A stretch of DNA of 26,310 bases from CAIWMF01 sp964402065 (GTDB lineage Bacteria > Verrucomicrobiota > Verrucomicrobiia > Chthoniobacterales > UBA6821): the NCBI GenBank assembly GCA_964402065.1, contig CAYOAN010000008.1, positions 1 through 26,310 on the forward strand, given 5' to 3'. Shown here in pieces: positions 1 to 7,426 of the stretch (position 1 is its first letter; every line of letters begins with the position of its first letter). The notes under the pieces are model-generated. The model was given only the letters and a program-made list of their open reading frames with translations. It had not been told where the DNA came from and ran no database searches. A program made the translations under genes and the position numbers.

Positions 1-3000
1 TATAAAGTCGCAGCAGTAGAAGCCAAGCGCCTGACCACCCTTGCTACAAAAGCTTCTGCGGATGCTTTTAAAAAATTAAAACTCTCTGATGCCGCTAAAA
101 CATCATACGACCGTCTGATGGATCGCTTAAAAGCAGTAATGACGATCGAACAAAAAATCCTGAGCGAGAGGCTCATTATTGAAGATAGAAAAGGAGCAGC
201 TCGAGCTCAAAAGGCATTTGAGGCTGCTGAGATGGCTGAGGCTGCTTTAGAAAAACAACGTAATCATAAAGCTAGAGAGCGCTATAGCGAGGTAGCAAGT
301 GCATTAGGGGATTTTAAAGAAAATGGAGCTGTGAGTTACTACAATATGGCAGCAGAAGCAGAGGTTAAAGGACATAGCGAAAAAGCAAGAGCCTATCGTC
401 GAGCTGCTCAAGCAAGAGAGAAAGAAGCTGAATTGTTGGAGGGAGATAACCAAGTAGAGGCAGCGCGTTACTACGAGATAGCATATGTATTGGGAAGCTT
501 TTATGGCGGAGCAGCAGAGTACTGCAGAAAGGCTGTTGAAGCAGAGGCTCAAGAGAATAACAAAGCTGCTATGGCCTATCGTCGAGCTGCTCAAGCAAGA
601 GAGAAACAAGCTGACTTGTTGGAGGGAGATAACCGAGAAGAGGCAGCGCACTACAATCAGATAGCAGCGGCATTGGGAGGTAGCTACGGTGTAGCAGAAT
701 ACTACAGCAGGGCTGTTAGAGAAGAGGCTAAAAAAAATAAAGGAGCTGCCAGAGCCTACCGTCAAGCTGCTCGAGCTAGAGAGAGGCAAACCGAGTTGTT
801 AAGAAGAGGAGTTAAGCAAGAGGCAGGAGACTACAAAAAGATACTAATAACATTTGAAGCAGCAGCAGATTACTACGGAAAAGCTGTTGAAGAAGAGGCT
901 AAAGGGAATAGGAAAGCCGGTAGTGCCTACCGTCGAGCTGCTCAAGCAAGTGAGAAAACAGGTGCATTTTTGGAGGGCAATCAAGAACAAGTGGTAAAGC
1001 AGTATAACCAAATAGAAGAAGCATTGGTGGCAATAGCGGGGTACTATAAAAAAGTTGTGGAGGAAGAGGCTCAAGGAAGGAGTGAAGCTGCTATGGCCTA
1101 TCGTGAAGCTGCTCAAGCTAGAGAGAAGCAAGTTGAGTTTTTAAAGAACAACAAGCCAGAAGAAGTAACGCGTTACAACAAGGTAGCATTAGCATTGGGA
1201 GGGAAAGATACAGGAGCAGCAGCGTACTATAAAAAGGCAGCGGAAGCAGAGGCTCAAAGTCATCGAGAAGCTACTAATGTATACCGCAAAGCTGCTCGAG
1301 CTAGAGAGAAGCAAGCTGAGTTTCTGAAGAGTGACCAGCCAGCAGAAGCAGAGTGTTTCGATCAGATAGCAGACTTATTGGGAGGAAAGTATCCCTTCGG
1401 TGCATTAGGAGCAGCACAATACTATAGCAAGGCAGCGGAAGCAGAGGCTAAAGGAAGGAGTGAAGCTGCTATGGCCTATCGTGAAGCTGCTCAAGCTAGA
1501 GAGAAGCAAGTTGAGTTTCTGAAGAGCAACAAGCCAGAAGAAGCAGAGCTTTATAACCAGATAGCAGATGCATTAGGAGGAGCGCGCGGAGCAGCAGCGT
1601 GCTACATTAATACCGTGAAAGATGAGCCCCAAGGTCTCTGTGAAACAGCAAAGGACTATCGCCTGGCAGCTCAAGCAAGAGAGATGGAAGTTGATTTTTT
1701 AAAGAAACGTGATCAGCAAAACGCTAAGTATTACAGCCAGATAGCAGAAGCATTAGGAGGAGGTGCACGGAGTTCACAAGCAGTAGAATACTATAGAAAA
1801 GCTGTTCTAGAAGAGGCTCACAATCACAAGGAAGTTGCCAGGATCTATCATCTAGCAGCTCAATTGAGCGAAAAAATATATGAGCTTTTTCAAGAACACA
1901 AAAGTGATACAACAGAAAAGCTAATCTCTTTGGGGGAGATAAAAAGAGCGCTGATAGGAGAGTATGGAGCAGCAGACCACTATAACAGGGCTATAGAAGC
2001 AGAGGCTAAAGGGCAAGACAAGATTGCATCTACTTATCGCCTAGCAGCTCAAGCGAGAGAGATGGAAGCTGATTTTTTGAAGAATGGTAATCGGCAAAAG
2101 GCTAATTATTACAGAAAGATAGCAAGAACACTAGGAAGTGAAAAATGGGGAGAAAGAATATATTCAGGAGTAGTAGAATATTACAGGAAGGCTGTGGAAG
2201 CAGAGGCCAAAGGAAATAAAGAAGTAGCTAGGGCCTATCGTCGAGCCGCTCAAGCAAAAGAGAAGCAAGTTGATTGTTTCAAGAATGATAAGAAAGAAGA
2301 GGAAGCGCGCTACAATAAGATAGAAGAGTGCTATGACTATGCTGCAGAAGAGGGGCTTGGAGGATACGACGAAGCTGCTATGGCCTATCATAAAGCAGCT
2401 CAAGCAGGACAGAGGGAAGCTGAATTTTTTGAGAGAGCCAGCCAAGAAGAAGTAAATCGCTATGAGGAGGTGGTAAAACAGGCGAGAGAGAAGCACGAGG
2501 AATTTGATTATGATGCAGGATTAATAAGATATAGAAGATTCAATACAATAAGATCTGAAGGAGTAGTAGGTTATTACAGAAAAGCAGCAGAAAATTATAG
2601 GAATGCCGCGAAAGCAGATGCTAGAAAGGAAGAGAAGATTGCCACTGTCTATCGTCAAGCAGCTCAGTATTACGAGGCAGAAGCAGTAGCCTTAGCACAA
2701 GCACTAAAAACCTCTTTTGGGGCCTTATCACCTTTTGCTCAAGAGGACTATAATGAGGCCGAAAAAGCAGAGGTTCAAATACAGAGTGAAGCTATTGCTG
2801 CCCATCAAATACAAGCTTCAGAGAGTGAGGCTCGTGCAACAGCTTTAGATCAATCACTAGAAGCTATTTCTAAAAGGGAAGGAGAGGGTTCTTCTCAACC
2901 TACTAATCCTGATGCTAAAAGCGAAAGCACGGCGTCACCTTCTACTCAGCCAAAAAAATTGAATGACTCGACTTTAGGAAAAAAAGAAAAGAGCAACTGC

Positions 3001-3012
3001 ACTATTTCGTGA
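1..3012 (+). CDS. Large alpha-helical (TPR/SNAP-like) repeat protein with C-terminal CTIS, 5' end outside window
   Basis: The frame is open from base 1, so the 5' end lies outside the window; the ATG at 118 is the first internal methionine and is not evidence of the true start. About 1003 residues are visible. They consist of about 13 degenerate units of 57-67 residues, each with an AYRRAAQAREK-like helix and a YYRKAVEAEAKG-like helix. This is a helix-turn-helix solenoid resembling TPR or alpha-SNAP folds (inference from the pattern of Ala, Tyr and charged residues). The last 50 residues are a Ser/Thr/Pro/Lys-rich linker ending KKEKSNCTIS. That C-terminus fits a eukaryotic CaaX box (C, aliphatic pair T-I, X=S) after a basic stretch. 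I see no enzyme motif, and the signal peptide, if any, is outside the window. A secreted effector that acts inside a host is my inference; a structural cytoplasmic repeat protein is the alternative. The gene is followed at once by a mobile-element remnant. Confidence 0.85.
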   Translation, partial: YKVAAVEAKRLTTLATKASADAFKKLKLSDAAKTSYDRLMDRLKAVMTIEQKILSERLIIEDRKGAARAQKAFEAAEMAEAALEKQRNHKARERYSEVASALGDFKENGAVSYYNMAAEAEVKGHSEKARAYRRAAQAREKEAELLEGDNQVEAARYYEIAYVLGSFYGGAAEYCRKAVEAEAQENNKAAMAYRRAAQAREKQADLLEGDNREEAAHYNQIAAALGGSYGVAEYYSRAVREEAKKNKGAARAYRQAARARERQTELLRRGVKQEAGDYKKILITFEAAADYYGKAVEEEAKGNRKAGSAYRRAAQASEKTGAFLEGNQEQVVKQYNQIEEALVAIAGYYKKVVEEEAQGRSEAAMAYREAAQAREKQVEFLKNNKPEEVTRYNKVALALGGKDTGAAAYYKKAAEAEAQSHREATNVYRKAARAREKQAEFLKSDQPAEAECFDQIADLLGGKYPFGALGAAQYYSKAAEAEAKGRSEAAMAYREAAQAREKQVEFLKSNKPEEAELYNQIADALGGARGAAACYINTVKDEPQGLCETAKDYRLAAQAREMEVDFLKKRDQQNAKYYSQIAEALGGGARSSQAVEYYRKAVLEEAHNHKEVARIYHLAAQLSEKIYELFQEHKSDTTEKLISLGEIKRALIGEYGAADHYNRAIEAEAKGQDKIASTYRLAAQAREMEADFLKNGNRQKANYYRKIARTLGSEKWGERIYSGVVEYYRKAVEAEAKGNKEVARAYRRAAQAKEKQVDCFKNDKKEEEARYNKIEECYDYAAEEGLGGYDEAAMAYHKAAQAGQREAEFFERASQEEVNRYEEVVKQAREKHEEFDYDAGLIRYRRFNTIRSEGVVGYYRKAAENYRNAAKADARKEEKIATVYRQAAQYYEAEAVALAQALKTSFGALSPFAQEDYNEAEKAEVQIQSEAIAAHQIQASESEARATALDQSLEAISKREGEGSSQPTNPDAKSESTASPSTQPKKLNDSTLGKKEKSNCTIS
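391..2700 (+). repeat. Tandem ~180-bp coding repeats in the helical repeat protein
   Basis: The codons for the AYRxAA-type helix recur near 391, 574, 754, 925, 1096, 1279, 1474, 1654, 1843, 2032, 2233, 2383 and 2647. Most spacings are 171-201 bp; the last two are 150 and 264 bp. Most units are divergent, but 1073-1140 and 1451-1518 are identical over 68 bp, which points to recent duplication or gene conversion between units two apart. Confidence 0.85.
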
Positions 3013-3123
3013 GTGAGTGATTGCTAGAGCATTTTTAAAAATTCTATAGCCGCGTATTGCGGCGTCACTCCGGTGCTTGAGGCCTCGAGTATCTGCATTT
3101 CTGTGCTTCTCGTTTCTGGAACT

Positions 3124-3290
3124 ATATAGTGTATTAAATTGAAAAAAGCAGGCCATAAGCTTGCTCTTTTTCGTTAGGACTGCGTTCTCAGATCTTACGT
3201 TATCTTCGGATAGCGTCTCGATCTTCGGCCTTGTCCTAAGAAAAAATGTCGGCGCTTCTAACGTGCCCTTTTCAATTTAATACACTATAT
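3124..3290. mobile_element. Family B MITE-like element, copy B1, nested in A1
   Basis: It is bounded by a perfect 22-bp terminal inverted repeat (3124-3145 and 3269-3290; inner part GTGTATTAAATTGAAAA). It contains an inner inverted pair TTAGGAC (3174-3180) and GTCCTAA (3233-3239), plus the phrase CTCGATCTTCGGCCTTGT that recurs in the copy at 8756; a related phrase occurs in the copy at 16984. There is no coding potential. Comparison with the uninterrupted family A copy at 7052 shows that B1 splits A1 near its right end with an apparent TA duplication. Confidence 0.8.
3147..3171 (+). terminator. Possible intrinsic terminator carried by element B1
   Basis: AGCAGGC and GCTTGCT can pair as a 7-bp stem (one G-T pair) around the loop CATAA, followed by C and five T. 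It lies 135 bp after the stop codon of the repeat protein and would end that transcript, so the nested element may have donated a terminator. Confidence 0.45.
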
Positions 3291-3481
3291 CGCCTATAAT
3301 ATTTTTTAAAACGCTCTAAGAAAATAGAAAAGATCTCCTGGATGAAGCGAAATAAACTTAAGAAACGATATTTGGCAGTTTCTTCCAGCGGATAGAGTTA
3401 TCAGAATGTGTTCGCAAACGTAATGCTGCGCATTGAGACGGCTATTGGTGCTCTTCTCTCGAGCGTGATTGAACTCGCCAG

Positions 3482-3508
3482 CTTCCGCTTGGTTTTGCCT
3501 TGCGGAAG
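3482..3508. other. Stem-loop in the 3319-3588 intergenic stretch
   Basis: CTTCCGC (3482-3488) pairs perfectly with GCGGAAG (3502-3508), with a smaller GG/CC pairing in the loop. The surrounding 270 bp between element A1 and the hpt stop codon holds no gene that I can support. A small RNA or another degraded repeat is possible; I recognise neither. Confidence 0.35.
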
Positions 3509-3556
3509 GCCTGTTGGGATTTCAGCTTGCGGGTTCCCCGTCATCTCTATTTTTAA

Positions 3557-3589
3557 ACTGCTGCCACTATCGTGAAGCAGTCTAGTGGC
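3557..3589. other. Two interleaved inverted repeats at the 3' end of hpt
   Basis: ACTGCT (3557-3562) pairs with AGCAGT (3576-3581), and GCCACTA (3563-3569) pairs with TAGTGGC (3583-3589). The arms alternate, so the two hairpins compete rather than nest. The outermost base touches the hpt stop codon, which is read on the minus strand. The U-run after it on that strand is weak, so this is at best a poor terminator. Confidence 0.4.
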
Positions 3590-4122
3590 TACGGTTTAAG
3601 GATCCGAATTTCTGGCAGATTGCGGTAATATTCTTGATAGTCAAGACCGTAACCAATAACGAATTCATCAGGAATTTCAAAGCCGACGTAGTGAGCAGTA
3701 ATGTCTTCAATGGTCCTTTGCTTTTTATGAAGAAGGACACAGGAACGAATACTTGCAGGATTTTTTGTTTCAAGGAATTCGTTAAGGACTTTTAATGTCT
3801 TTCCACTATCAAGGATGTCATCAATAAGAAGAATATGACGGTCGGCAATGTCAGGAAGCGGTACTGTTTGGAAGGTGACAACTCCAGAAGAAACTGTTCC
3901 TGAGTGATAGCTAGAAACAGGAATAATTTCTAATCTTAATGGGAGTGGAATGAGGCGGAGAAGGTCTGCTAAAAAGACAATGCTTCCTTTCATCAAGGCG
4001 ACAATCGTCAGTTCTTTTCCTTCGTAATCTTGAGTGATAGCTGTTGCAAGCTCGGTAATTCTTTTTTGAATTGCCTCTTGGCTGATGAGAATTTGATCTG
4101 TATTCGGTGTTTTGTTAGGCAT
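3589..4122 (-). CDS. hpt: Hypoxanthine phosphoribosyltransferase
   Basis: This purine-salvage enzyme transfers phosphoribose from PRPP to hypoxanthine or guanine in the cytoplasm, giving IMP or GMP. With the start at 4122 the protein has 177 residues, normal for bacterial HPRT. The PRPP loop HILLIDDILDSGKTL lies at residues 96-110. The flexible-loop region VALMKGSIVFLADLLR is at 41-56, and the purine-binding C-terminal part GYGLDYQEYYRNLP is conserved. The frame is open further upstream to an ATG at 4179, but that would overlap the upstream gene by 47 bp; ATG 4122 leaves a 10-bp gap and a typical N-terminus, so I chose it. It is the second gene of a two-gene minus-strand unit with the exported protein gene at 4133-4735. 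Confidence 0.93.
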   Translation of the reverse strand: MPNKTPNTDQILISQEAIQKRITELATAITQDYEGKELTIVALMKGSIVFLADLLRLIPLPLRLEIIPVSSYHSGTVSSGVVTFQTVPLPDIADRHILLIDDILDSGKTLKVLNEFLETKNPASIRSCVLLHKKQRTIEDITAHYVGFEIPDEFVIGYGLDYQEYYRNLPEIRILKP

Positions 4123-4132
4123 GAAGGTAGAA

Positions 4133-4735
4133 TTAGTCAAGCGAGCCAATGGCTCGTAGTTGGCCGTGAGAGAGTTCAAAAAACTCGGTGCTCACAGGAG
4201 TGACGGAAAGTTTATAGTCGTCTCTGATCATAGGAGCAATCTTATTTAACGGCGAAACTAATTTTGAAAAAATATAAACGCGATTGGAGGAGGGAATTGC
4301 TAGAAGAAGATCAGGACCAAAGACCGTGGTAAAGCGGTTGCTAAAATCGGGAGCGAGGATAGTAGAAGCCGCGATCGGCTGAGAAGATTCTAATAAAGCT
4401 ACTTGGATGACTCCATGTTCATCTCGAATCCATTTAGGAGAAAGTTGAGCGAGCTCGGTAGAAAGATTGGCGAGAGCTTTTTTAACAAAGCGCTGCATCT
4501 TTTTTTCGAAAATGGTTTCATATCCAGGTTTCAAAAAAGTGATTGTTTCTTCTCTATTTTTTTCTTTGGTGAGTAAGGCAGGAACAATTACGGTGCGCTG
4601 AGCTCCTAAAATAGGGGCACTGAGAGGCAAGCGAAGAAATGATGGTTCTACGAGAAGAATAGGTATTTTTTCTTCATGTGCACCAAGAGAGGATAAAGAC
4701 AAAAATAAAAAAAATGTGAAAAACCTAAGCGTCAT
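4133..4735 (-). CDS. Small exported protein of unknown function
   Basis: The product has 200 residues and I do not recognise a family. Residues 1-18 (MTLRFFTFFLFLSLSSLG) form a clear signal peptide, with likely cleavage after LGA, so it is probably periplasmic or surface-exposed. The mature part is alpha/beta-like, with a lysine-rich stretch at about residues 72-90 and an isoleucine/leucine-rich middle. It has no cysteine, which argues against a lipoprotein. An upstream CAGGAAA gives one of the better ribosome-binding sites in the window. The gene lies 10 bp upstream of hpt, so the two are probably co-transcribed, and it is divergent from ruvA with only 47 bp between them. The pairing with hpt may be only positional. 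Confidence 0.8.
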   Translation of the reverse strand: MTLRFFTFFLFLSLSSLGAHEEKIPILLVEPSFLRLPLSAPILGAQRTVIVPALLTKEKNREETITFLKPGYETIFEKKMQRFVKKALANLSTELAQLSPKWIRDEHGVIQVALLESSQPIAASTILAPDFSNRFTTVFGPDLLLAIPSSNRVYIFSKLVSPLNKIAPMIRDDYKLSVTPVSTEFFELSHGQLRAIGSLD

Positions 4736-4782
4736 AAAAAATTTCCTGTAGCCTGTAGTGTATTGCCTGTTAGCCTTCTTGC
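4736..4782. promoter_or_regulatory. Short divergent intergenic region between the exported-protein gene and ruvA
   Basis: Both genes start from this 47-bp gap, so at least the minus-strand promoter must lie here or inside ruvA. It contains CCTGTAGCCTGTAG, similar to the palindromic CCTGTAG/CTACAGG sequence at 10954-10978. I cannot place -35 and -10 boxes with confidence. Confidence 0.3.
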
Positions 4783-5388
4783 ATGATTACATTTGTTGAA
4801 GGAACTTTAGAAGTTGTATTGCCGACCATGATTGTTATCAATGCAGGAGGAATCGGCTATCAAATTTTAATCCCTCTTTCTAGTTTTGATCGCATGGCTG
4901 TTGTAGGTTCTCGAGTGCGAGTTTTAACACATCACCATGTTCGAGAAGATGCTCAGGTGTTATATGGCTTTTTATCGGAAGCAGAACGAGATTTATTCCG
5001 ATTGCTATTGATGCATGTCTCAGGCGTCGGCCCCAAGCTCGCTTTAGCTGTGTTGAGTGGCATGTCTCTCGATCAATTCAAGAGTGCGGTTGTTTGTTCC
5101 GACATAGCCGCTATTTCAAAAATTTCTGGCGTTGGAAAAAAAACAGCAGAGCGAATGGTGCTTGAGCTAAAAGATAAACTTGGCGTTGCTGCCGGATGGG
5201 AAGCTGCAAGTCGACATCAGTTAATTGGTGGCGCTGAAAAAAATCTCTACGATGCTATTTTGGCATTAATCTCTTTGGGCTATAAACAAACAGAAGCTGA
5301 CCGTGAAGCACGTAAGGTTATGGCAGCCTTAGGAGACAATGCTTCCACTGAGGAAATTATTAGAGATGCATTAAAGCAGTTGATTTAA
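4783..5388 (+). CDS. ruvA: Holliday junction branch migration protein RuvA
   Basis: RuvA binds four-way DNA junctions as a tetramer and loads the RuvB motor for branch migration in recombinational repair. The length of 201 residues is typical. An N-terminal OB-fold (about 1-62) is followed by two helix-hairpin-helix motifs, VSGVGPKLALAVLS (79-92) and ISGVGKKTAERMVLELKDK (114-132). A flexible linker (about 134-152) precedes the C-terminal three-helix domain (153-201, NLYDAILALISLGYKQTEA) that contacts RuvB. The ATG start gives the standard MI-F-EG N-terminus. There is no ribosome-binding site. Neither ruvB nor ruvC is adjacent; the next gene is a protease on the same strand after 76 bp. Confidence 0.97.
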   Translation: MITFVEGTLEVVLPTMIVINAGGIGYQILIPLSSFDRMAVVGSRVRVLTHHHVREDAQVLYGFLSEAERDLFRLLLMHVSGVGPKLALAVLSGMSLDQFKSAVVCSDIAAISKISGVGKKTAERMVLELKDKLGVAAGWEAASRHQLIGGAEKNLYDAILALISLGYKQTEADREARKVMAALGDNASTEEIIRDALKQLI

Positions 5389-5464
5389 AGAAGGTTATTG
5401 TTTTATTTAAAAAACAGACTATTCTCCCTTAACCTGTTCATTTTTCTGCTTTATTTTCATTAAT

Positions 5465-7054
5465 ATGAAAACCCTCCCTAGAACATTAATTTATTGTACA
5501 ACGGCTGCTTTAGCAGTTGGGGCGCTCTGTTTTCAACAGTGGTCTCCTGCAACAAGATCCCACTATGCTTCTTCTGTGCTTGTTCAGGCGAGAGGAAAGA
5601 ATAATTTTCCTGCTATAAAAAGTGTGTTACCGTCCATTTTTTCTGTGGAGCCAGCTCCGCTAGATCATCCCTCAGACCAAGAGTTAAAGGATTTTCCTGG
5701 AGCGATGGTGGTAGAAGCTGAAGAAATTGAGGATCCCGAAGTAGCTGGACAAAAAATTCGGATGAGGATCTTAAAAACTAATTTTAAATCTCCTTATGTT
5801 CGAACCGAAGAAATGATTGATGCTGATTCTGGAGCCTTGCTAGGGCGGGCTGAAATGGCTGCAGACCATTTCCTTTTAAATTTACCAAACGGAAGTGATC
5901 CTAAAGAGGTTTTCAATCATTTCGGTCCTGAGGTTGCTTCGATGGAGCCTGTTGCTCCTAGTTCTTCTTTATGGCGTGTTGATCTTGCGAATGTTTCTTT
6001 AGAAAGTTTGCCTGAGGTTCTTTACTTTCAAGTTGCTGGAAAAGGAGAGCCCGATCGAATTTATGGATTGAACGATCTTGTAACCAGTCAAATTAATGAA
6101 AACCAATGGGCACTTCCTAAAATTAGTGCTCCTGAGGCTTGGAGTATTCGCAATAGTGCTGCTAAGCCAGTTATTGTCGCTATTCTTGATACGGGAGTTC
6201 GTTATACTCACCAAGACTTAAAAGGAAATATGTGGAGCAATCCAGACCCCGCTGCTCCAGACCATTATGGAACCAATGCTGTAGCTGGAACTGGAGATCC
6301 TATGGACGATTGTGGGCATGGAACTCACTGTGCTGGAATTATTGGTGCAACAGGCGTTGGCGTTCTTGGGATTGTGCCTCAAGTCCAACTCATGGCTTGT
6401 AAATACCTGGATGATCATGGTAAAGGGCTTCTTAGCGATGAAGTTGCTTGCCTCCACTATGCTGCAGATCATGGAGCAACCGTTTTTAATTGTAGCTATG
6501 GGATAGAACTTGGTTTTTCTTATGGTGGTTTTTCTATCAGCACTCCTTTTTCATTTTTTTCGCAAGCTGAATATGACGCGATCAAATATGTTGGAGAAAA
6601 AGGAGGTGTTTTTGCTATTGCTGCGGGAAATTCAGGCAATAACAATGATAAGTTCCATTCGTATCCTTCTAGTTATTGTGTAGAAACTAAACTTTCACAA
6701 AAACAAATTATTCCACCTCTTGATAATATTGTGAGCGTTGCTGCAACTGATGAACAAGATCAGTTGTGTGGATTTTCTAATTATGGTGTTCAAGATGTTT
6801 TTATCGGCGCTCCTGGAAATAATATTCTCTCAACATGGAGTTATTCCGATACAGCGTATACTTTTTTATGCGGTACTTCTATGGCAACTCCTCATGTTGC
6901 GGGGGCTTTAGCATTGATAAAAGAAAAATTTCCTGATCGTTCTAACAAAGAGTTAATTCACCATCTCTTAGAATCAACAGATGCAATTCCATCTTTAAAA
7001 GGAAAAACTAAAGCTGGACGACTTAATGTTTTAAAAGCATTACAATGGGATTAG
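5465..7054 (+). CDS. Secreted subtilisin-like serine protease (S8 family)
   Basis: The product has 529 residues. An N-terminal hydrophobic signal or anchor segment (about 6-23) and a propeptide-like region (about 40-210) precede the peptidase S8 domain (about 215-520). The catalytic triad is visible: Asp242 in VAILDTGV, His285 in GHGTHCAG and Ser472 in GTSMATPHVAG, with oxyanion Asn389 in AAGNSG. There is no C-terminal sorting domain or repeat, so after export it is probably a free periplasmic or extracellular protease. Several cysteines (283, 289, 312, 329, 343, 405, 435, 469) could form disulfides. The protein ends just after the usual last helix (LNVLKALQWD). The TAG stop codon is the first three bases of the mobile-element copy at 7052. 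Substrates are unknown. Confidence 0.95.
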   Translation: MKTLPRTLIYCTTAALAVGALCFQQWSPATRSHYASSVLVQARGKNNFPAIKSVLPSIFSVEPAPLDHPSDQELKDFPGAMVVEAEEIEDPEVAGQKIRMRILKTNFKSPYVRTEEMIDADSGALLGRAEMAADHFLLNLPNGSDPKEVFNHFGPEVASMEPVAPSSSLWRVDLANVSLESLPEVLYFQVAGKGEPDRIYGLNDLVTSQINENQWALPKISAPEAWSIRNSAAKPVIVAILDTGVRYTHQDLKGNMWSNPDPAAPDHYGTNAVAGTGDPMDDCGHGTHCAGIIGATGVGVLGIVPQVQLMACKYLDDHGKGLLSDEVACLHYAADHGATVFNCSYGIELGFSYGGFSISTPFSFFSQAEYDAIKYVGEKGGVFAIAAGNSGNNNDKFHSYPSSYCVETKLSQKQIIPPLDNIVSVAATDEQDQLCGFSNYGVQDVFIGAPGNNILSTWSYSDTAYTFLCGTSMATPHVAGALALIKEKFPDRSNKELIHHLLESTDAIPSLKGKTKAGRLNVLKALQWD

Positions 7055-7170
7055 AGCATGTTAAAAAATTCTATAGCCGCGTATTGCGGTGTCACTCCGG
7101 TGATCGAAACTTTGAGTGCGCCCCTTGTTCCTGGCACTACATCGGCTATAATATTTTGTAACACGCTCTA
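7052..7170. mobile_element. Family A MITE-like element, copy A2 (intact, 119 bp)
   Basis: It has 28-bp imperfect terminal inverted repeats: TAGAGCATGTTAAAAAATTC at the left, continuing TATAGCCG, and the complementary form ending CGCTCTA at the right, with 24 of 28 matching. It shares the core CCGCGTATTGCGG...TCACTCCGGTG with A1 and A3. It has no gene and is the best template for defining the family. Its first bases provide the stop codon of the protease gene. Confidence 0.8.
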
Positions 7171-7426
7171 GCCTGAATAGGTTATTTCCCTCTGCAACAA
7201 AGCCAGAAGGAGCTATGAATAGCGCATGAGAGTTGTTGAAGCATAGACGAAGGTAGTCCTCCATGAAGCTGAAAGTGGCAGGGAAGGGTATTGGATCAGT
7301 TTTAGAAAGTAGGAAGTACAAAGCCCTCTCTTTTTCTCTTCCTTGCCTTATCAGGTTTCGCAACAAGCATGCTGAACAAACTTTGTTAATGAATAAAATT
7401 GATCGTGATCGATTGCGGTTGGTAAA
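7171..7426. other. Intergenic stretch without supported gene
   Basis: The minus strand stays open across it for about 92 codons (peptide including EDYLRLCFNNSHALFIAPSG), but I recognise no family, and the same frame runs on into the mobile element. It could be a decayed gene fragment. The promoter of the following plus-strand gene must lie here or upstream. Confidence 0.3.

Larger units (their letters stand above)
3025..3318. mobile_element. Family A MITE-like element, copy A1 (interrupted by B1)
   Basis: The left end begins TAGAGCATTTTTAAAAATTC and continues to TATAGCCG. The right end, read on the other strand, is nearly the same: 23 of 28 bases match. The conserved core that follows the left end contains the small palindrome CCGC-GTATT-GCGG and is shared with copies at 7052 and 11041. 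The element has no gene. Without the nested element it would be about 125 bp. The ends carry TA, compatible with a TA target-site duplication as made by IS630/Tc1-mariner-type transposases; that family assignment is inference. Confidence 0.75.

Noticed and set aside
118..120. ATG 118 as the true start of the repeat protein
   Set aside because: The frame is open back to base 1 with the same Ala/Lys-rich helical character, so the real start lies outside the window.
304..2496. Several minus-strand open frames (for example 304-789, 844-1131, 2164-2496) rich in Ser, Leu, Phe and Cys
   Set aside because: They are antisense to the repeat protein and inherit its periodicity; the peptides are low-complexity translations of complementary Ala/Glu codons and have no initiation signals.
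391..2700. CRISPR array
   Set aside because: The repeats are in frame, ~180 bp long, diverged and protein-coding; nowhere in the window is there a short direct repeat with equal-length spacers.
3557..3589. H-type pseudoknot
   Set aside because: Linkers of 0, 6 and 1 nt cannot span full stems of 6 and 7 bp; competing hairpins are more realistic.
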